Assembly (NCBI GenBank): GCA_016195085.1
Contig: JACQAG010000042.1
Coordinates: 62,001-126,000, forward strand
Direction of reading: 5' to 3'
Length of the DNA stretch: 64,000 nucleotides
Origin: Pseudomonadota bacterium
Lineage (GTDB): Bacteria > Pseudomonadota > Alphaproteobacteria > SHVZ01
A program made the position numbers and the translations under genes. Position 1 is the stretch's first letter; each line of letters opens with the position of its first letter. Shown here in pieces: positions 8,531 to 17,164 of the stretch. The notes below the pieces were generated by a model. It worked only from the letters and a program-made list of their open reading frames with translations, did not search any database and had not been told where the DNA came from.

Positions 8531-9670
8531 CTACTTCCCGAGCTTCGGCAGGACCTCGACGATCTTCTGCTTGCCGTCGACGACCTCGGCCAGGAAGCTG
8601 GCGCGGTCGATGTCGCCGTTCTTGTCCCAAGTGGCCTCCATCAAGATGCCCGGCTCCTGCTCGGGCTTGATGGTGAGGCCGTGCAGGGTCTCGACGAACA
8701 GCTTCTTATCGAACTTGCCCATTTTCTCGGTCACATGCTTGATCGTGTAGATGGCGATGTAGCCCTTGATGCCGTTGTGGTCGTTGGCATAGCCGAACTT
8801 CTTCTTGAACTTGGCGGCGAATTCCTGCACGGCGGGCACCGGCGCGTCCGCGCTCAGACCGACATGGCCCTTGACGCCATTGGCGGCATCGCCGGCGAGC
8901 TCGATCACCTTCTGGCTCAGAAGCGTGGTCTCGCCGATGAGCGGCGCCTTGATGCCCTGCTTCTTCGCCTCCTTCAGAAACCGGGCGCTCTCCTCCTCGT
9001 TGGTATAGACGAAGATCACCTCGGCATTCGCCGCCTTGATCTTCACCACATCGGCGGAGAAGTCGGCCTGGCCCTGCTCGGTCGAAATGTCGGCGACCAC
9101 CTGGATGTTGCGGGTCTTCATCTCGGAGAGGAAGGTGTCGCGCCCGCCCTTGCCGAAGTCGTTGTTGACCCAGAGGATCGCCACCGACTTGGCCTTCAGC
9201 CCATCGCGGAGATAATTGGCGATCTTCGGCATGCTGAATTGCTGGCCGAAGGAGGTGCGAAACACATAAGGATCGCCCTTCTGGGTGATGGCCGCCGCCT
9301 CGCCGCCGACGATCTCGGGAACCTCCGCCGCCTGGGTCAGCGCCATGTCCACCAGGACCGAGCCGGAGAACACCGGACCCAGCACCACATAGGGATTGTT
9401 GTCGAGCACCTTCTGCATCTGGGCGCGGCTGATGCCGGCATCGCTCTGGGTGTCGAGATGCGGGGTGTCTATCCGGCGCCCGAGAATGCCGCCCTTGGCG
9501 TTGATCTCCTCGATGGCAAGGATGATGCCGTCGCGCCAATTGGTGCCCGAGACGGCACCCGGCCCGGAAAGCTCCACGATGTTGGGGATGTAGACGGTCG
9601 TCTGCGCGTTCGCGGTGGCGGGCGCCAGGATGATCCCGGCCGCGAGGATCCCCTTCAGCAATGTCTTCAC
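8531..9670 (-). CDS. Periplasmic substrate-binding protein of the HAAT importer
   Basis: A type I periplasmic binding protein (Peripla_BP_6 family) of 379 residues. A cleavable signal peptide, VKTLLKGILAAGIILAP ending at ATANAQ, precedes the mature start TTVYIPNIVELSGPG. I take the GTG at 9670 as start because GGGAGG lies six bases ahead; the 30-codon upstream extension has no signal character. It lies directly downstream of quiC1 and upstream of livHMGF, so its ligand is likely a quinate- or shikimate-like acid (inference). Confidence 0.9.
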   Translation of the reverse strand: MKTLLKGILAAGIILAPATANAQTTVYIPNIVELSGPGAVSGTNWRDGIILAIEEINAKGGILGRRIDTPHLDTQSDAGISRAQMQKVLDNNPYVVLGPVFSGSVLVDMALTQAAEVPEIVGGEAAAITQKGDPYVFRTSFGQQFSMPKIANYLRDGLKAKSVAILWVNNDFGKGGRDTFLSEMKTRNIQVVADISTEQGQADFSADVVKIKAANAEVIFVYTNEEESARFLKEAKKQGIKAPLIGETTLLSQKVIELAGDAANGVKGHVGLSADAPVPAVQEFAAKFKKKFGYANDHNGIKGYIAIYTIKHVTEKMGKFDKKLFVETLHGLTIKPEQEPGILMEATWDKNGDIDRASFLAEVVDGKQKIVEVLPKLGK

Positions 9671-9756
9671 CCGTTTCCTCCCTTGATGCGTTTGCCTTGG
9701 TTCTACGGAGCAGGATAGCGCCGAAGGAGCCGGCTCCGCATCGGCTTTTGTCAGCC

Positions 9757-11643
9757 TCAAAGGCCCGGAATCGTCGATTGCTGAAAAAGCCGCGTTTGGG
9801 CCGCCAGCCGGATCGGAGCATTGACCGCCCCGAAGCCTCTGTAGCCGCGGCGCTCGACGATCTCGAAGAAGAATCCCCCCTCCAGGGTTCTGGTGTAGGC
9901 GTGGAAGAATTCGGCGCTGCCCTCGCGGTCGTAGAGGATCTGCTCGGCGTGCAGCCGCGCGATCTCAGGGGCGGCGAGATCGGTGCGGGCGGCGAGGTCG
10001 TCATAGTAGTTGTCGGGTATCGGCAGGAGCTGGATGCCGCCCCTGCGCAGCGCCTGGACGGTGGCGAAGATGTCGGATGTCGCAAGCGCGATCTGCTGCA
10101 CGCCTGAGCCGAAGAAGTCGTGGATAAAGCGTGCCGCCAGGGTCTGCCGGCTCTGCGAGGCGTTGAGAACCAGGCGCAACGACCCGTCCGCGGCCTCGAC
10201 CGCCTGGCTCTGCACCACCCCGCCTGGATCGATGACGTCCTGGACGGCGGTCTTTCTCAGATCGAGGAGCGAGGTATAGAACAGGAGCCAGGTCAGCATT
10301 TCCTCATATTGCATCGTCTGCGAAAGGTGATCGAACCGGATGAGACCCGCATCCTTGCCGGCGGACGGTGCGAGGCCTTCAAAGTCGATGTCCCAAAGCC
10401 GGCCGAGATCGGTCTTGTGGTCGACGAAATAGACGACGCTGCCGCCGACGCCGCGGACGGCCGGGATGTCCAACTCTCCGGGGCCCGAGCGCTGCCGGAA
10501 CGGCTGGTCCAGGAGCTTTGCTGCCCGCTCCACCGTCGCCGCCGCATCGTCGACCCTGAGGGCCATCGCGCAGACCGAGACCCCGTGGGTGATGGAGAAG
10601 GAATGGGCAAAGCCCTCCTTGTCGCAATTGACCACGATGTTGATGTCGCCCTGGCGCCAGCGGGTGACCGCCTTCGAGCGATGGATGCCCACCTTGGCGA
10701 AGCCGAGCCCGTTCAAGACCTGCTCGAATTCCGGTGCCTGCGCCTCGTCCATCGCAAACTCGAGGAACTCGATACCCTCTGGGCGGGAGCGCGGCGGCAG
10801 CCGAGGCGCGCCGGGCACGGGAATGCCGGTCTTGCAGGCGAGCGCGTCCAGCATGACGAGGAGAGAGCGCTGGCCGTCGACGGCGACATGCCGGGCCGAG
10901 CCCGAGCGAAACCGATCGCTGAAGATTTCCAGCGACAACAGCCCGTCGAAGCCGGTCGCCTGGAGGGCTTCCATGAACTCCGCCAAGGGCAGGTCGCCCT
11001 GGCCGGGAAAGCAGCGGTAGTGCCGGCTCCAGGATAGATAGTCCATCTGCAGAAGCGGCGCGTCGGCGACCTGGACCAGAAAGATCCGGTCCTTCGGGAT
11101 CGAGCGGATGGGCATGAGGTCGGTCTGGCGCACCAGGATATGGAAGGTGTCGAGGACCAGGCCGATGGCGGGGTGATCGGCGCGCCGAACCACCTCCCAG
11201 GAATCCCGGTAGTCGTTGATATGCCGGCCCCAGGCCAGCGCCTCGAAGGCGACCCGGAGTCCGCGCTTGGCCGCACGCTCGCCGAGCTCGTGGAAGTCGG
11301 CGGCGGCCCGGTCGATGCCGCCCTGCGCGTCGGGGGAGACATTGCTGCAGATCAACAGGAGATCGCAGCCGAGATCCTGCATGAGGTCGAACTTCCGCTC
11401 GGCTCGGGAGAAGGCCTTTTGCCGGTGCGGTTCCGGCATGCCCTCGAAATCGCGGAAGGGCTGGAAGGTAATGGTCTTGAGACCGAGATCCTCGACGATC
11501 CGGCGGACGTCCCCGGGCGTGCCGTTGAACGACAGGAGATCGTTCTCGAAGATCTCCACGCCCTTGAACTGGGCGGCCGCGATGGCATCCAGCTTTTCGG
11601 CGAGCGTCCCGCTCAGCGATACGGTGGCGATTGCGGTCTGCAC
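9757..11643 (-). CDS. quiC1: 3-dehydroshikimate dehydratase, QuiC1 type (isomerase-like plus HPPD-like domains)
   Basis: Converts 3-dehydroshikimate to protocatechuate, the committing step of quinate/shikimate catabolism. The 628 residues hold an N-terminal TIM barrel of the sugar phosphate isomerase family (about 1-275) and a C-terminal VOC region resembling 4-hydroxyphenylpyruvate dioxygenase (about 290-615). Counting from the start, E134, D165, Q191 and E239 fall at the numbers I know for the metal ligands of Pseudomonas QuiC1. In the C-terminal domain the HPPD iron-ligand positions appear as His in RFDHLSQ, Gln in GVQQIAL (normally His) and Glu in FEIVERRGY, so true HPPD activity is unlikely. 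It lies between a shikimate dehydrogenase and an importer, as expected for catabolism. Confidence 0.93.
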   Translation of the reverse strand: MQTAIATVSLSGTLAEKLDAIAAAQFKGVEIFENDLLSFNGTPGDVRRIVEDLGLKTITFQPFRDFEGMPEPHRQKAFSRAERKFDLMQDLGCDLLLICSNVSPDAQGGIDRAAADFHELGERAAKRGLRVAFEALAWGRHINDYRDSWEVVRRADHPAIGLVLDTFHILVRQTDLMPIRSIPKDRIFLVQVADAPLLQMDYLSWSRHYRCFPGQGDLPLAEFMEALQATGFDGLLSLEIFSDRFRSGSARHVAVDGQRSLLVMLDALACKTGIPVPGAPRLPPRSRPEGIEFLEFAMDEAQAPEFEQVLNGLGFAKVGIHRSKAVTRWRQGDINIVVNCDKEGFAHSFSITHGVSVCAMALRVDDAAATVERAAKLLDQPFRQRSGPGELDIPAVRGVGGSVVYFVDHKTDLGRLWDIDFEGLAPSAGKDAGLIRFDHLSQTMQYEEMLTWLLFYTSLLDLRKTAVQDVIDPGGVVQSQAVEAADGSLRLVLNASQSRQTLAARFIHDFFGSGVQQIALATSDIFATVQALRRGGIQLLPIPDNYYDDLAARTDLAAPEIARLHAEQILYDREGSAEFFHAYTRTLEGGFFFEIVERRGYRGFGAVNAPIRLAAQTRLFQQSTIPGL

Positions 11644-11724
11644 GGGTTCCCTCCTGTCGTCGCAGCCGAGCGGCTTTGGGCTGCCGGCTGCCGGTTCTCA
11701 TCGACCGGTCGCGCTGGCGTCGGC

Positions 11725-12660
11725 TCACAACCTCGCGAAGTGACGGAGCATGCGCTCGGTGTCGGGTGCTAGCCCGGTGAAGAGCTCGAATGCCGCAGCA
11801 GCCTGGAAGACGGCCATGCCGCCGCCGGCGAGCGTGCGGCAGCCAAGGCGGCGTGCCGATCGGAGAAGCTCGGTCTCCAGCGGCACGTAGACGATGTCGG
11901 CCACCCAGTGGCTTGGGCGAAGCAGACGCTCGGGCACCGGCGATCCCGGATGACTCGGCATGCCGATCGGCGTCGTATTGATGATGCCGTCGGCCAGGGT
12001 CAGTACCCGTTCGAGATCGTCGCTGGCCATGGCCCGACCCGGTCCGAACCGCCGGTTCAGCGTCTCGGCCAGAGCGGCGCTCCGCGCTCCGTCGGTGTCG
12101 ACGATCATCAGCGCGCCGGCGCCGAGCGAAAGTGCTGCCACCGCCACCGCCGCACCTGCCCCGCCGGCACCGAGCTGAGCCACCATGCGCCGGGGCGCAT
12201 CTCCCATGCCGCGGCGGAAGTTCTCCGCGAAGCCATGACAATCGGTGTTGTGGCCGATTCTGCGGCCATCCCCGAAGACGACGGTGTTGACGGCGCCGAT
12301 CGCGTCCGCCTCCGGCGAGAGCCGGTCCAGCTTCGAGAGCACGGCCTGCTTGCAGGGATAGGTGATGTTCAGGCCGGCGAAACCCAGACGTTCCGCCGCC
12401 AGCAGCAGCTCGTCCAAGTCATCGGCGGTCAGGTGGAGCGCGGCGAGATCGATGAGCTTGTAGATGCAGCGAAGGCCCTGCTCGGCGGCTTCCGCCTCGT
12501 GCAGCGCCGGCGAGCGCGATGCCTGAATGCCGGCGCCGATGAGTCCGAGCAGGAGCGACCGGCCTCCACGCGTCGACGCAGGCGTCCTATCGACCCCGGT
12601 AGCGCCAGCATCGGGGCCTAAGGGCAGAACCAGGCTCGAATCGGCAGCGTTGACGGCCAT
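11725..12660 (-). CDS. Quinate/shikimate dehydrogenase, catabolic type (second AroE paralogue)
   Basis: An AroE-superfamily enzyme of 311 residues. The start of the fold reads GLIGAGIQASRSPALHE, the catalytic Lys is in LNITYPCKQAVL, the Asp in GHNTDCHGF, and the cofactor loop is GAGGAGAAV. NITYPCKQ instead of NLTIPHK and the GLIGxGIxAS opening resemble QsuD-like quinate/shikimate dehydrogenases. The frame is open to a TTG at 12777, but that lies upstream of the expected transcription start of the operator-controlled promoter, so I use the ATG at 12660; the exact start remains uncertain. It is the first gene of the quiC1-importer operon. Confidence 0.85.
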   Translation of the reverse strand: MAVNAADSSLVLPLGPDAGATGVDRTPASTRGGRSLLLGLIGAGIQASRSPALHEAEAAEQGLRCIYKLIDLAALHLTADDLDELLLAAERLGFAGLNITYPCKQAVLSKLDRLSPEADAIGAVNTVVFGDGRRIGHNTDCHGFAENFRRGMGDAPRRMVAQLGAGGAGAAVAVAALSLGAGALMIVDTDGARSAALAETLNRRFGPGRAMASDDLERVLTLADGIINTTPIGMPSHPGSPVPERLLRPSHWVADIVYVPLETELLRSARRLGCRTLAGGGMAVFQAAAAFELFTGLAPDTERMLRHFARL

Positions 12661-12777
12661 TCCTGGGGACTCTTCGGCGCTCGCCGGCCGGCCCCGCTCG
12701 CGGGATCGCGAGCGCCGGCATCCCGTTTCTCCGCCGGATCGCGCCTCGGAGCGGAACGGTCGAGCCGCGAGAGGCAA

Positions 12778-12806
12778 ACCATGTACGAACTAGTTCGTTC
12801 AGTCAA
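12778..12806 (-). promoter_or_regulatory. Promoter with TetR operator for the dehydrogenase-quiC1-importer operon (operator copy 1)
   Basis: Reading leftward, TTGACT (12806-12801) is a -35 box and CATGGT (12783-12778) a -10 box, 17 bases apart. Between them lies the palindrome ATGTACGAA-CTAG-TTCGTTCAG (12781-12802), whose core ACGAACTAGTTCGT is perfect. The same palindrome occupies the same place in two other promoters (13597-13618 and 18016-18037). A repressor bound here would block RNA polymerase. Confidence 0.82.
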
Positions 12807-12830
12807 GGCTGTCGTCGCCCGCAACTCGGA

Positions 12831-12836
12831 TATACT
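12831..12836 (+). promoter_or_regulatory. Probable -10 box of the tetR gene
   Basis: TATACT lies 36 bases before the tetR start. No good -35 box is seen 16-18 bases upstream. The nearest operator ends 28 bases upstream, so autoregulation is plausible. Confidence 0.45.
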
Positions 12837-12872
12837 GCCGCGCAATTCGACGTCGCAACGAAGACGGGAACC

Positions 12873-13541
12873 ATGATGGCTCGCAACGGCAATTTGAGAA
12901 AGCTCGACGAGCGCGCCGACGGCGTTCGCGCTCCCGACGCCGAGGGCAGCCGGCGCAACATCCTCGACATCGCCACCGAGGAGTTCGCTGAGAAGGGCTT
13001 CAGCGGCGCTCGCATCGACGAGATCGCGGCGCGCACCAACACCAGCAAGCGGATGATCTACTACTACTTCACCGACAAGGACGGGCTGTTCGTCGCCGTT
13101 CTCGAGGAAGCCTATCGGCGCATCCGCACGATCGAGAATTCCCTCGACCTGGATCATCTGTCTCCGGAAGACGCGCTCAAGAAGCTGGTGGGATTCACCT
13201 TCGACTACCAGAACGCCAATCCGGATTTCATCCGGCTGGTGATGGTTGAAAACATCCACAACGGCGTTCACCTGCAGAAATCCCGAGGCATTCGCAATCT
13301 GAACGTGACCGTGATCGATGCGATCGAGCGGCTCTATGAGCGCGGTGTCGCCGACGGCGTCTTCCGCAAGGGTCTCGACCCGATCCACATCCACATGTCG
13401 ATCAGCGCACTCTCCTTCTTCAACGTCTCGAATCGCGCCACCTTCTCCTTGATCTTCGACCACGACATGACCTCCCGCCAGGCCCTGGCCAAGCGCCGGG
13501 CCCAGGTGGTGGAGACGATTCTCCGCTACATGGCGAAGTAG
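12873..13541 (+). CDS. TetR/AcrR-family transcriptional regulator of the hydroaromatic island
   Basis: A one-component regulator of 222 residues. The DNA-binding domain covers about residues 28-75, with the helix-turn-helix IDEIAARTNTSKRMIYYYF. The C-terminal ligand domain contains FDYQNANPDFIRLVMVEN and resembles the TetR_C group seen in RutR-like proteins. It sits between the divergent quiC1-importer operon and the TRAP/aroQ genes, each preceded by the same palindrome, so it is the natural candidate for the repressor. The inducer may be quinate, shikimate or protocatechuate (inference). Two consecutive ATG codons occur at the start; the upstream ribosome site is weak. Confidence 0.9.
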   Translation: MMARNGNLRKLDERADGVRAPDAEGSRRNILDIATEEFAEKGFSGARIDEIAARTNTSKRMIYYYFTDKDGLFVAVLEEAYRRIRTIENSLDLDHLSPEDALKKLVGFTFDYQNANPDFIRLVMVENIHNGVHLQKSRGIRNLNVTVIDAIERLYERGVADGVFRKGLDPIHIHMSISALSFFNVSNRATFSLIFDHDMTSRQALAKRRAQVVETILRYMAK

Positions 13542-13591
13542 GCCACCGCGCCCTCGCCCCGGCGGGCGGGGCGGATCAGCCTCGCCTTGAG

Positions 13592-13621
13592 TTGACATGT
13601 ACGAACTGTTTCGTACATCAT
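13592..13621 (+). promoter_or_regulatory. TRAP operon promoter with operator copy 2
   Basis: TTGACA at 13592-13597 and CATCAT at 13616-13621, 18 bases apart, form a sigma70-like promoter. The spacer is filled by the perfect palindrome ATGTACGAA-CTGT-TTCGTACAT at 13597-13618. A nearly identical promoter and leader precede the second TRAP binding protein at 18 kb. Confidence 0.88.
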
Positions 13622-13676
13622 TCGCGACAACGAAGCATGGCCGCCTTGCGGACCGGCAAAAGGGGAGGAAACGGAC

Positions 13677-14663
13677 ATGAACGGGATCGATCGCCGTACG
13701 GTTGTGGCTGGTGGCGCCGCGATGATCGCGTTGGGCGCGACCCGAACTGCGCGGGCGCAAGCCAAGCCGAAAGTGCGATTCTCCGCCGCCTTCACCGAAC
13801 AGGATCTGCGCGCCGAAGCCTACAAGGCATTTGCCGCGGACATGAAGGACGACATCGACTTCGAGCCGTACTGGAACAACACGCTGTTCAAGCAGGGCGC
13901 CGAGCTGGTGGCCATGCAGCGCGACAATCTGGAAATGTGCAACCTGGCGCCGGCCGACATTTCAAAGCAGATCCCGGCCTGGTCGCTGATGACGTCGGCC
14001 TATCTGTTCCGCGACGCCGAGCACATGACGAAGACCTTCCGCAGCGACGTCGGCAAGGAATTCGTCAAAATGGCCAAGGACCAGCTCGGCATCCAGATCA
14101 TCACGCCGGTGTTCTTCGGAACCCGCAACGTCAATCTGAAACCGGACAAGCTGATCAGGACGCCGGCGGACTTGGCCGGCATCAAGCTGCGCATGCCGCC
14201 CGGCGAGTTCTGGCAGTTTCTCGGCGAATCGATCGGTGCCAATCCGACGCCGGTCGCCTTCGCCGAACTGTACACGGCGCTGCAAACCGGAACCGTCGAC
14301 GGTCAGGACAACCCGCTGGTGCTGAGCAAGCTGATGAAATTCGACGAGGTGACCACGCAATTCGTGCTCACCGGCCACGTCATCGGCTACGACGTGATGG
14401 CGATCACCTCGAAGCTTTGGGATGCGATGCCGCCCGCGCGGCAGGCAAAGCTTCAGGCGGCTGCCGAAAAGGCGATCGACGCCTCCACCGCTAAATACGT
14501 GGCGCAGGAGACGGAAGTCGCAGCGGCGTTCAAGGCGGCAGGCAAGAAGGTCTATGCGCCGGACCAGGACGCGTTTCGCGCCTTCGCACAGAAGAAGTAT
14601 TTGGACAAATACGGCCCCGATTGGCCCAAGGGCGCGCTGGAGCGCATCAACGCAGTGAAGTAA
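13677..14663 (+). CDS. dctP: TRAP transporter substrate-binding protein, DctP family (copy 1)
   Basis: Periplasmic binding protein of 328 residues. The N-terminus MNGIDRRTVVAGGAAMIALG with TARAQ at the cleavage site is a Tat-type signal. The family core reads LAGIKLRMPPGEFWQFLGE...ANPTPVAF, then YTALQTGTVDGQDNP; the Arg of KLRMP usually binds the ligand carboxylate. GGGAGG precedes the ATG. It is closely related to the protein at 18101-19093. The operator upstream and aroQ downstream suggest a hydroaromatic acid ligand. Confidence 0.92.
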   Translation: MNGIDRRTVVAGGAAMIALGATRTARAQAKPKVRFSAAFTEQDLRAEAYKAFAADMKDDIDFEPYWNNTLFKQGAELVAMQRDNLEMCNLAPADISKQIPAWSLMTSAYLFRDAEHMTKTFRSDVGKEFVKMAKDQLGIQIITPVFFGTRNVNLKPDKLIRTPADLAGIKLRMPPGEFWQFLGESIGANPTPVAFAELYTALQTGTVDGQDNPLVLSKLMKFDEVTTQFVLTGHVIGYDVMAITSKLWDAMPPARQAKLQAAAEKAIDASTAKYVAQETEVAAAFKAAGKKVYAPDQDAFRAFAQKKYLDKYGPDWPKGALERINAVK

Positions 14664-14769
14664 GCGCCCGGCGATCGACGATCATCGACCGCGTCGCGGG
14701 GGCGGCCGATGATGCGCGAAAGGGACTGCGCGAGACTCGCCGGGCGGACGATCGACGGGGTGGCGATCC

Positions 14770-15291
14770 ATGCGATTCGGGCTCTCTGATCTGGCTGCGG
14801 CCGGCCGATGGCTGCGCCGAAGAGCGGAGAACGTCGCGGTTGTCCTCCTTGCGACGATGTTCGTCTGCTTCATCATCCAGATCTTCGCCCGCTATGTGCT
14901 GAACAATCCGGCGGGGTGGACCGAGGAGGTCGAGATCGCGACGTGGCTGTGGGTGGTGCTCTGGGGCGCCGCTTTCGTGGTCTCGGAAAAGGAGGAAGTC
15001 CGCTTCGACATCATCTACAGCAACATCTCCGAGGGCAAACGGCGGGCATTCACGGTGATCACCGGCATGTCGCTCATCGGCCTCTACGGGGCATCGCTGC
15101 CCGCGGCGTACAGCTAAGTCGCCTTCATGAAGGTGGAGCGATCGGCCTATCTGCGGGTGCCGATGAACTACCTCTATTCGATCTACGTCATCTTCGCCGT
15201 CGCCTGCATCTGCCGCTATAGCTGGCTGGTGTGGCGCGCGATCCGCGGCGAGGTCTCGCCGGTCACCGATCCCGCGCAGCTTCCCGACTGA
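14770..15291 (+). pseudogene. dctQ: TRAP transporter small permease dctQ with an internal TAA stop
   Basis: The first 115 codons encode a normal DctQ start: a first helix VAVVLLATMFVCFIIQIFARYVL, then the typical GWTEEVEIATWLWVVLWGAAFVV. A TAA at 15115-15117 interrupts the frame, yet the same frame continues at once as VAFMKVERSAYLRVPMNYLY and a last helix SIYVIFAVACICRYSWLVW, ending at TGA 15289-15291, four bases before dctM. The full length, 173 codons, is normal for DctQ. A single base change from a Tyr codon (TAC/TAT) to TAA explains it. Either the transporter is broken or the base is a sequencing error. Confidence 0.88.
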
Positions 15292-15294
15292 GCC

Positions 15295-16593
15295 ATGATC
15301 CTCTCCCCATTTGCCATCTGCATCATTTCGATAACGGCGCTGGCAGGGCTCGGCTTGCCGATCGGGCACGCGATGATCGTCTCATCGATCTTCTATTTGC
15401 TGCTGGCGGGCCTCGACCCCGCGACGGCCGCCGAGCAGATGCTCAACGGCCTGTTCAACGGCTACGTGCTGCTCGCGGTGCCGCTCTTCATTCTGGCCGC
15501 CGACCTCATGAACATCGGCAGCCTCACCGACCGGCTGCTGCAATTCTGCCTCGTCCTGGTCGGGCGCTTCCGCGGCGGGCTCGGACACGTCAATGTCGTA
15601 GCGAACATGATTTTCGCCGGGATGTCGGGATCGGCGATCGCCGATGCGGTCGGCATCGGCCGCATCATCATCGGCATGATGACCAAGGGCGGGAAATATC
15701 CCATCGCCTACGCGGGAGCGATCACCGCGTCGGCCGCGATCATCGGGCCGATCATTCCGCCGTCGATTCCGATGGTGCTCTACGCGCTGATTTCCGACGC
15801 ATCGATCGGCTATCTGTTTCTTGGCGGCTTCGTGCCGGGCGTGCTGCTCGGCATCGCCTTCATGGTGATCAATTCCCTGATCGCGCGCCGCCGCCTCTAC
15901 CCGGTCGAGCCGTCGATCCCGATCCGCGAGATTCCCCGCATCACCATCCGGGCGTTCCCCGCCTTGATGCTGCCGGTCATTCTGCTGTTCGGAATCTACG
16001 GCGGCGTCACGACGCCGACGGAAGGTGCCGCCGCCGCGGCCGCCTACGCGCTGTTCGCCTCCACCGTGCTCTATCGCGCCGTGACGTGGAGGCAGCTCTA
16101 CGAGGCGATCCTGGCCAGCGGCAAGGCGGCGACCTCGGTCGGCATCCTGATCGCCGGCGCGCTGGTGTTCAACTACGTGGTGACGATCGAGAACATTCCA
16201 CGGTCCCTGCAGCACTTCATGAGCGGGTATGACCTGTCGGCGGGCGGGTTCTTGCTGCTCGTCAACGTCATTCTGTTCATTCTCGGGTGCCTGCTGGAAG
16301 GCAGCACGATCCTTTTGGTCGTGGTCCCGATCTTCATTCCGACCGCGAAGGCGCTTGGCATAGACCTGGTCTATTTCGGCGTCGTCGTCGTCGTCAACAT
16401 CATGATCGGGCTTCTCACGCCGCCCTATGGACTGCTGCTCTTCATCCTTGCCAACATGACGAAGCAGCCGCTGGCGGCGATCGTGCGCGAGGCGACTCCT
16501 TTTATCGTTGCCGCGATCGTCGTTCTCGTTCTCATAACGGCGATACCCGACGCCGTGCTTTGGCTGCCGAGGGTGATGGGCTACAAGGGCTGA
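15295..16593 (+). CDS. dctM: TRAP transporter large permease, DctM family
   Basis: A 432-residue membrane protein with about twelve hydrophobic segments. Typical stretches are IFAGMSGSAIADAVGIG, AIIGPIIPPSIPMVLYA and GGVTTPTEGAAAAAAYA. It is the ion-coupled transport subunit and needs DctQ and a binding protein. It follows the interrupted dctQ by three bases. The sequence itself looks intact, which suggests that the dctQ defect is recent or an error. Confidence 0.93.
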   Translation: MILSPFAICIISITALAGLGLPIGHAMIVSSIFYLLLAGLDPATAAEQMLNGLFNGYVLLAVPLFILAADLMNIGSLTDRLLQFCLVLVGRFRGGLGHVNVVANMIFAGMSGSAIADAVGIGRIIIGMMTKGGKYPIAYAGAITASAAIIGPIIPPSIPMVLYALISDASIGYLFLGGFVPGVLLGIAFMVINSLIARRRLYPVEPSIPIREIPRITIRAFPALMLPVILLFGIYGGVTTPTEGAAAAAAYALFASTVLYRAVTWRQLYEAILASGKAATSVGILIAGALVFNYVVTIENIPRSLQHFMSGYDLSAGGFLLLVNVILFILGCLLEGSTILLVVVPIFIPTAKALGIDLVYFGVVVVVNIMIGLLTPPYGLLLFILANMTKQPLAAIVREATPFIVAAIVVLVLITAIPDAVLWLPRVMGYKG

Positions 16594-16628
16594 GCGGGCG
16601 GCCTTCCCTGGCGTGAAAGCGGAACCGG

Positions 16629-17060
16629 ATGACCAAACCGATCTACATTCTCAACGGGCCGAACCTCAACCGGCTCGGCACGCGCGAGCCGCATATCTAC
16701 GGTACCGCCACGCTCGCGGACATCGAAAGGATGTGCCGTGCGGAAGCCGGCGATCGGGCGATCGTATTTCGCCAAACCAACAGCGAGACGCAGCTGATCG
16801 AGTGGGTGCATGAGGCGATCGACGAGGGTGCGGGAATCATCATCAACCCGGCCGCCTATACCTTCACCTCGCTGGCGCTGCTCGACGCGCTGAAGATGGT
16901 GGCCGGTCCGATCATCGAGCTGCACATCTCGAACATTCACAAGCGTGAAGCCCATTATCACAATTCCTATGTGTCGAAGGTCGCGACCGCGATCATCGCC
17001 GGGCTCGGCGCCAAGGGTTATTCGATCGCCGTGCGGGCCATGCTCGGTCTGCTTCAATGA
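16629..17060 (+). CDS. aroQ: 3-dehydroquinate dehydratase, type II
   Basis: Interconverts 3-dehydroquinate and 3-dehydroshikimate. The 143-residue protein shows ILNGPNLNRLGTREPHIYG with R19 and the catalytic Y24, Asn at N73 and the catalytic His H99 in ELHISNIHKRE. The stretch NPAAYTFTSLAL has Phe79 where most type II enzymes have a substrate-binding His (THTS). Position in the operator-controlled TRAP operon, 35 bases after dctM, indicates a catabolic role linking quinate to QuiC1. Confidence 0.93.
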   Translation: MTKPIYILNGPNLNRLGTREPHIYGTATLADIERMCRAEAGDRAIVFRQTNSETQLIEWVHEAIDEGAGIIINPAAYTFTSLALLDALKMVAGPIIELHISNIHKREAHYHNSYVSKVATAIIAGLGAKGYSIAVRAMLGLLQ

Positions 17061-17164
17061 TCACAGGCTCGTCGCGGCGGTGAGGCTCGCTCCGAGCAAA
17101 GGCGGTCGAGCCGCACCAAGCCTGAAAGCTTGTCCGAGATCGGACGATCACGGAGCTGAGCGGC

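Noticed and set aside
12660-12777. A longer dehydrogenase starting at the TTG at 12777
   Set aside because: This start would lie upstream of the transcription start predicted from the operator-containing promoter, and the added residues are Arg/Gly/Ser-rich without fold.
15115-15117. Programmed recoding of the dctQ stop
   Set aside because: The stop is TAA, not the TGA used for selenocysteine, and no slippery run or special structure is seen. A mutation or a sequencing error is simpler.
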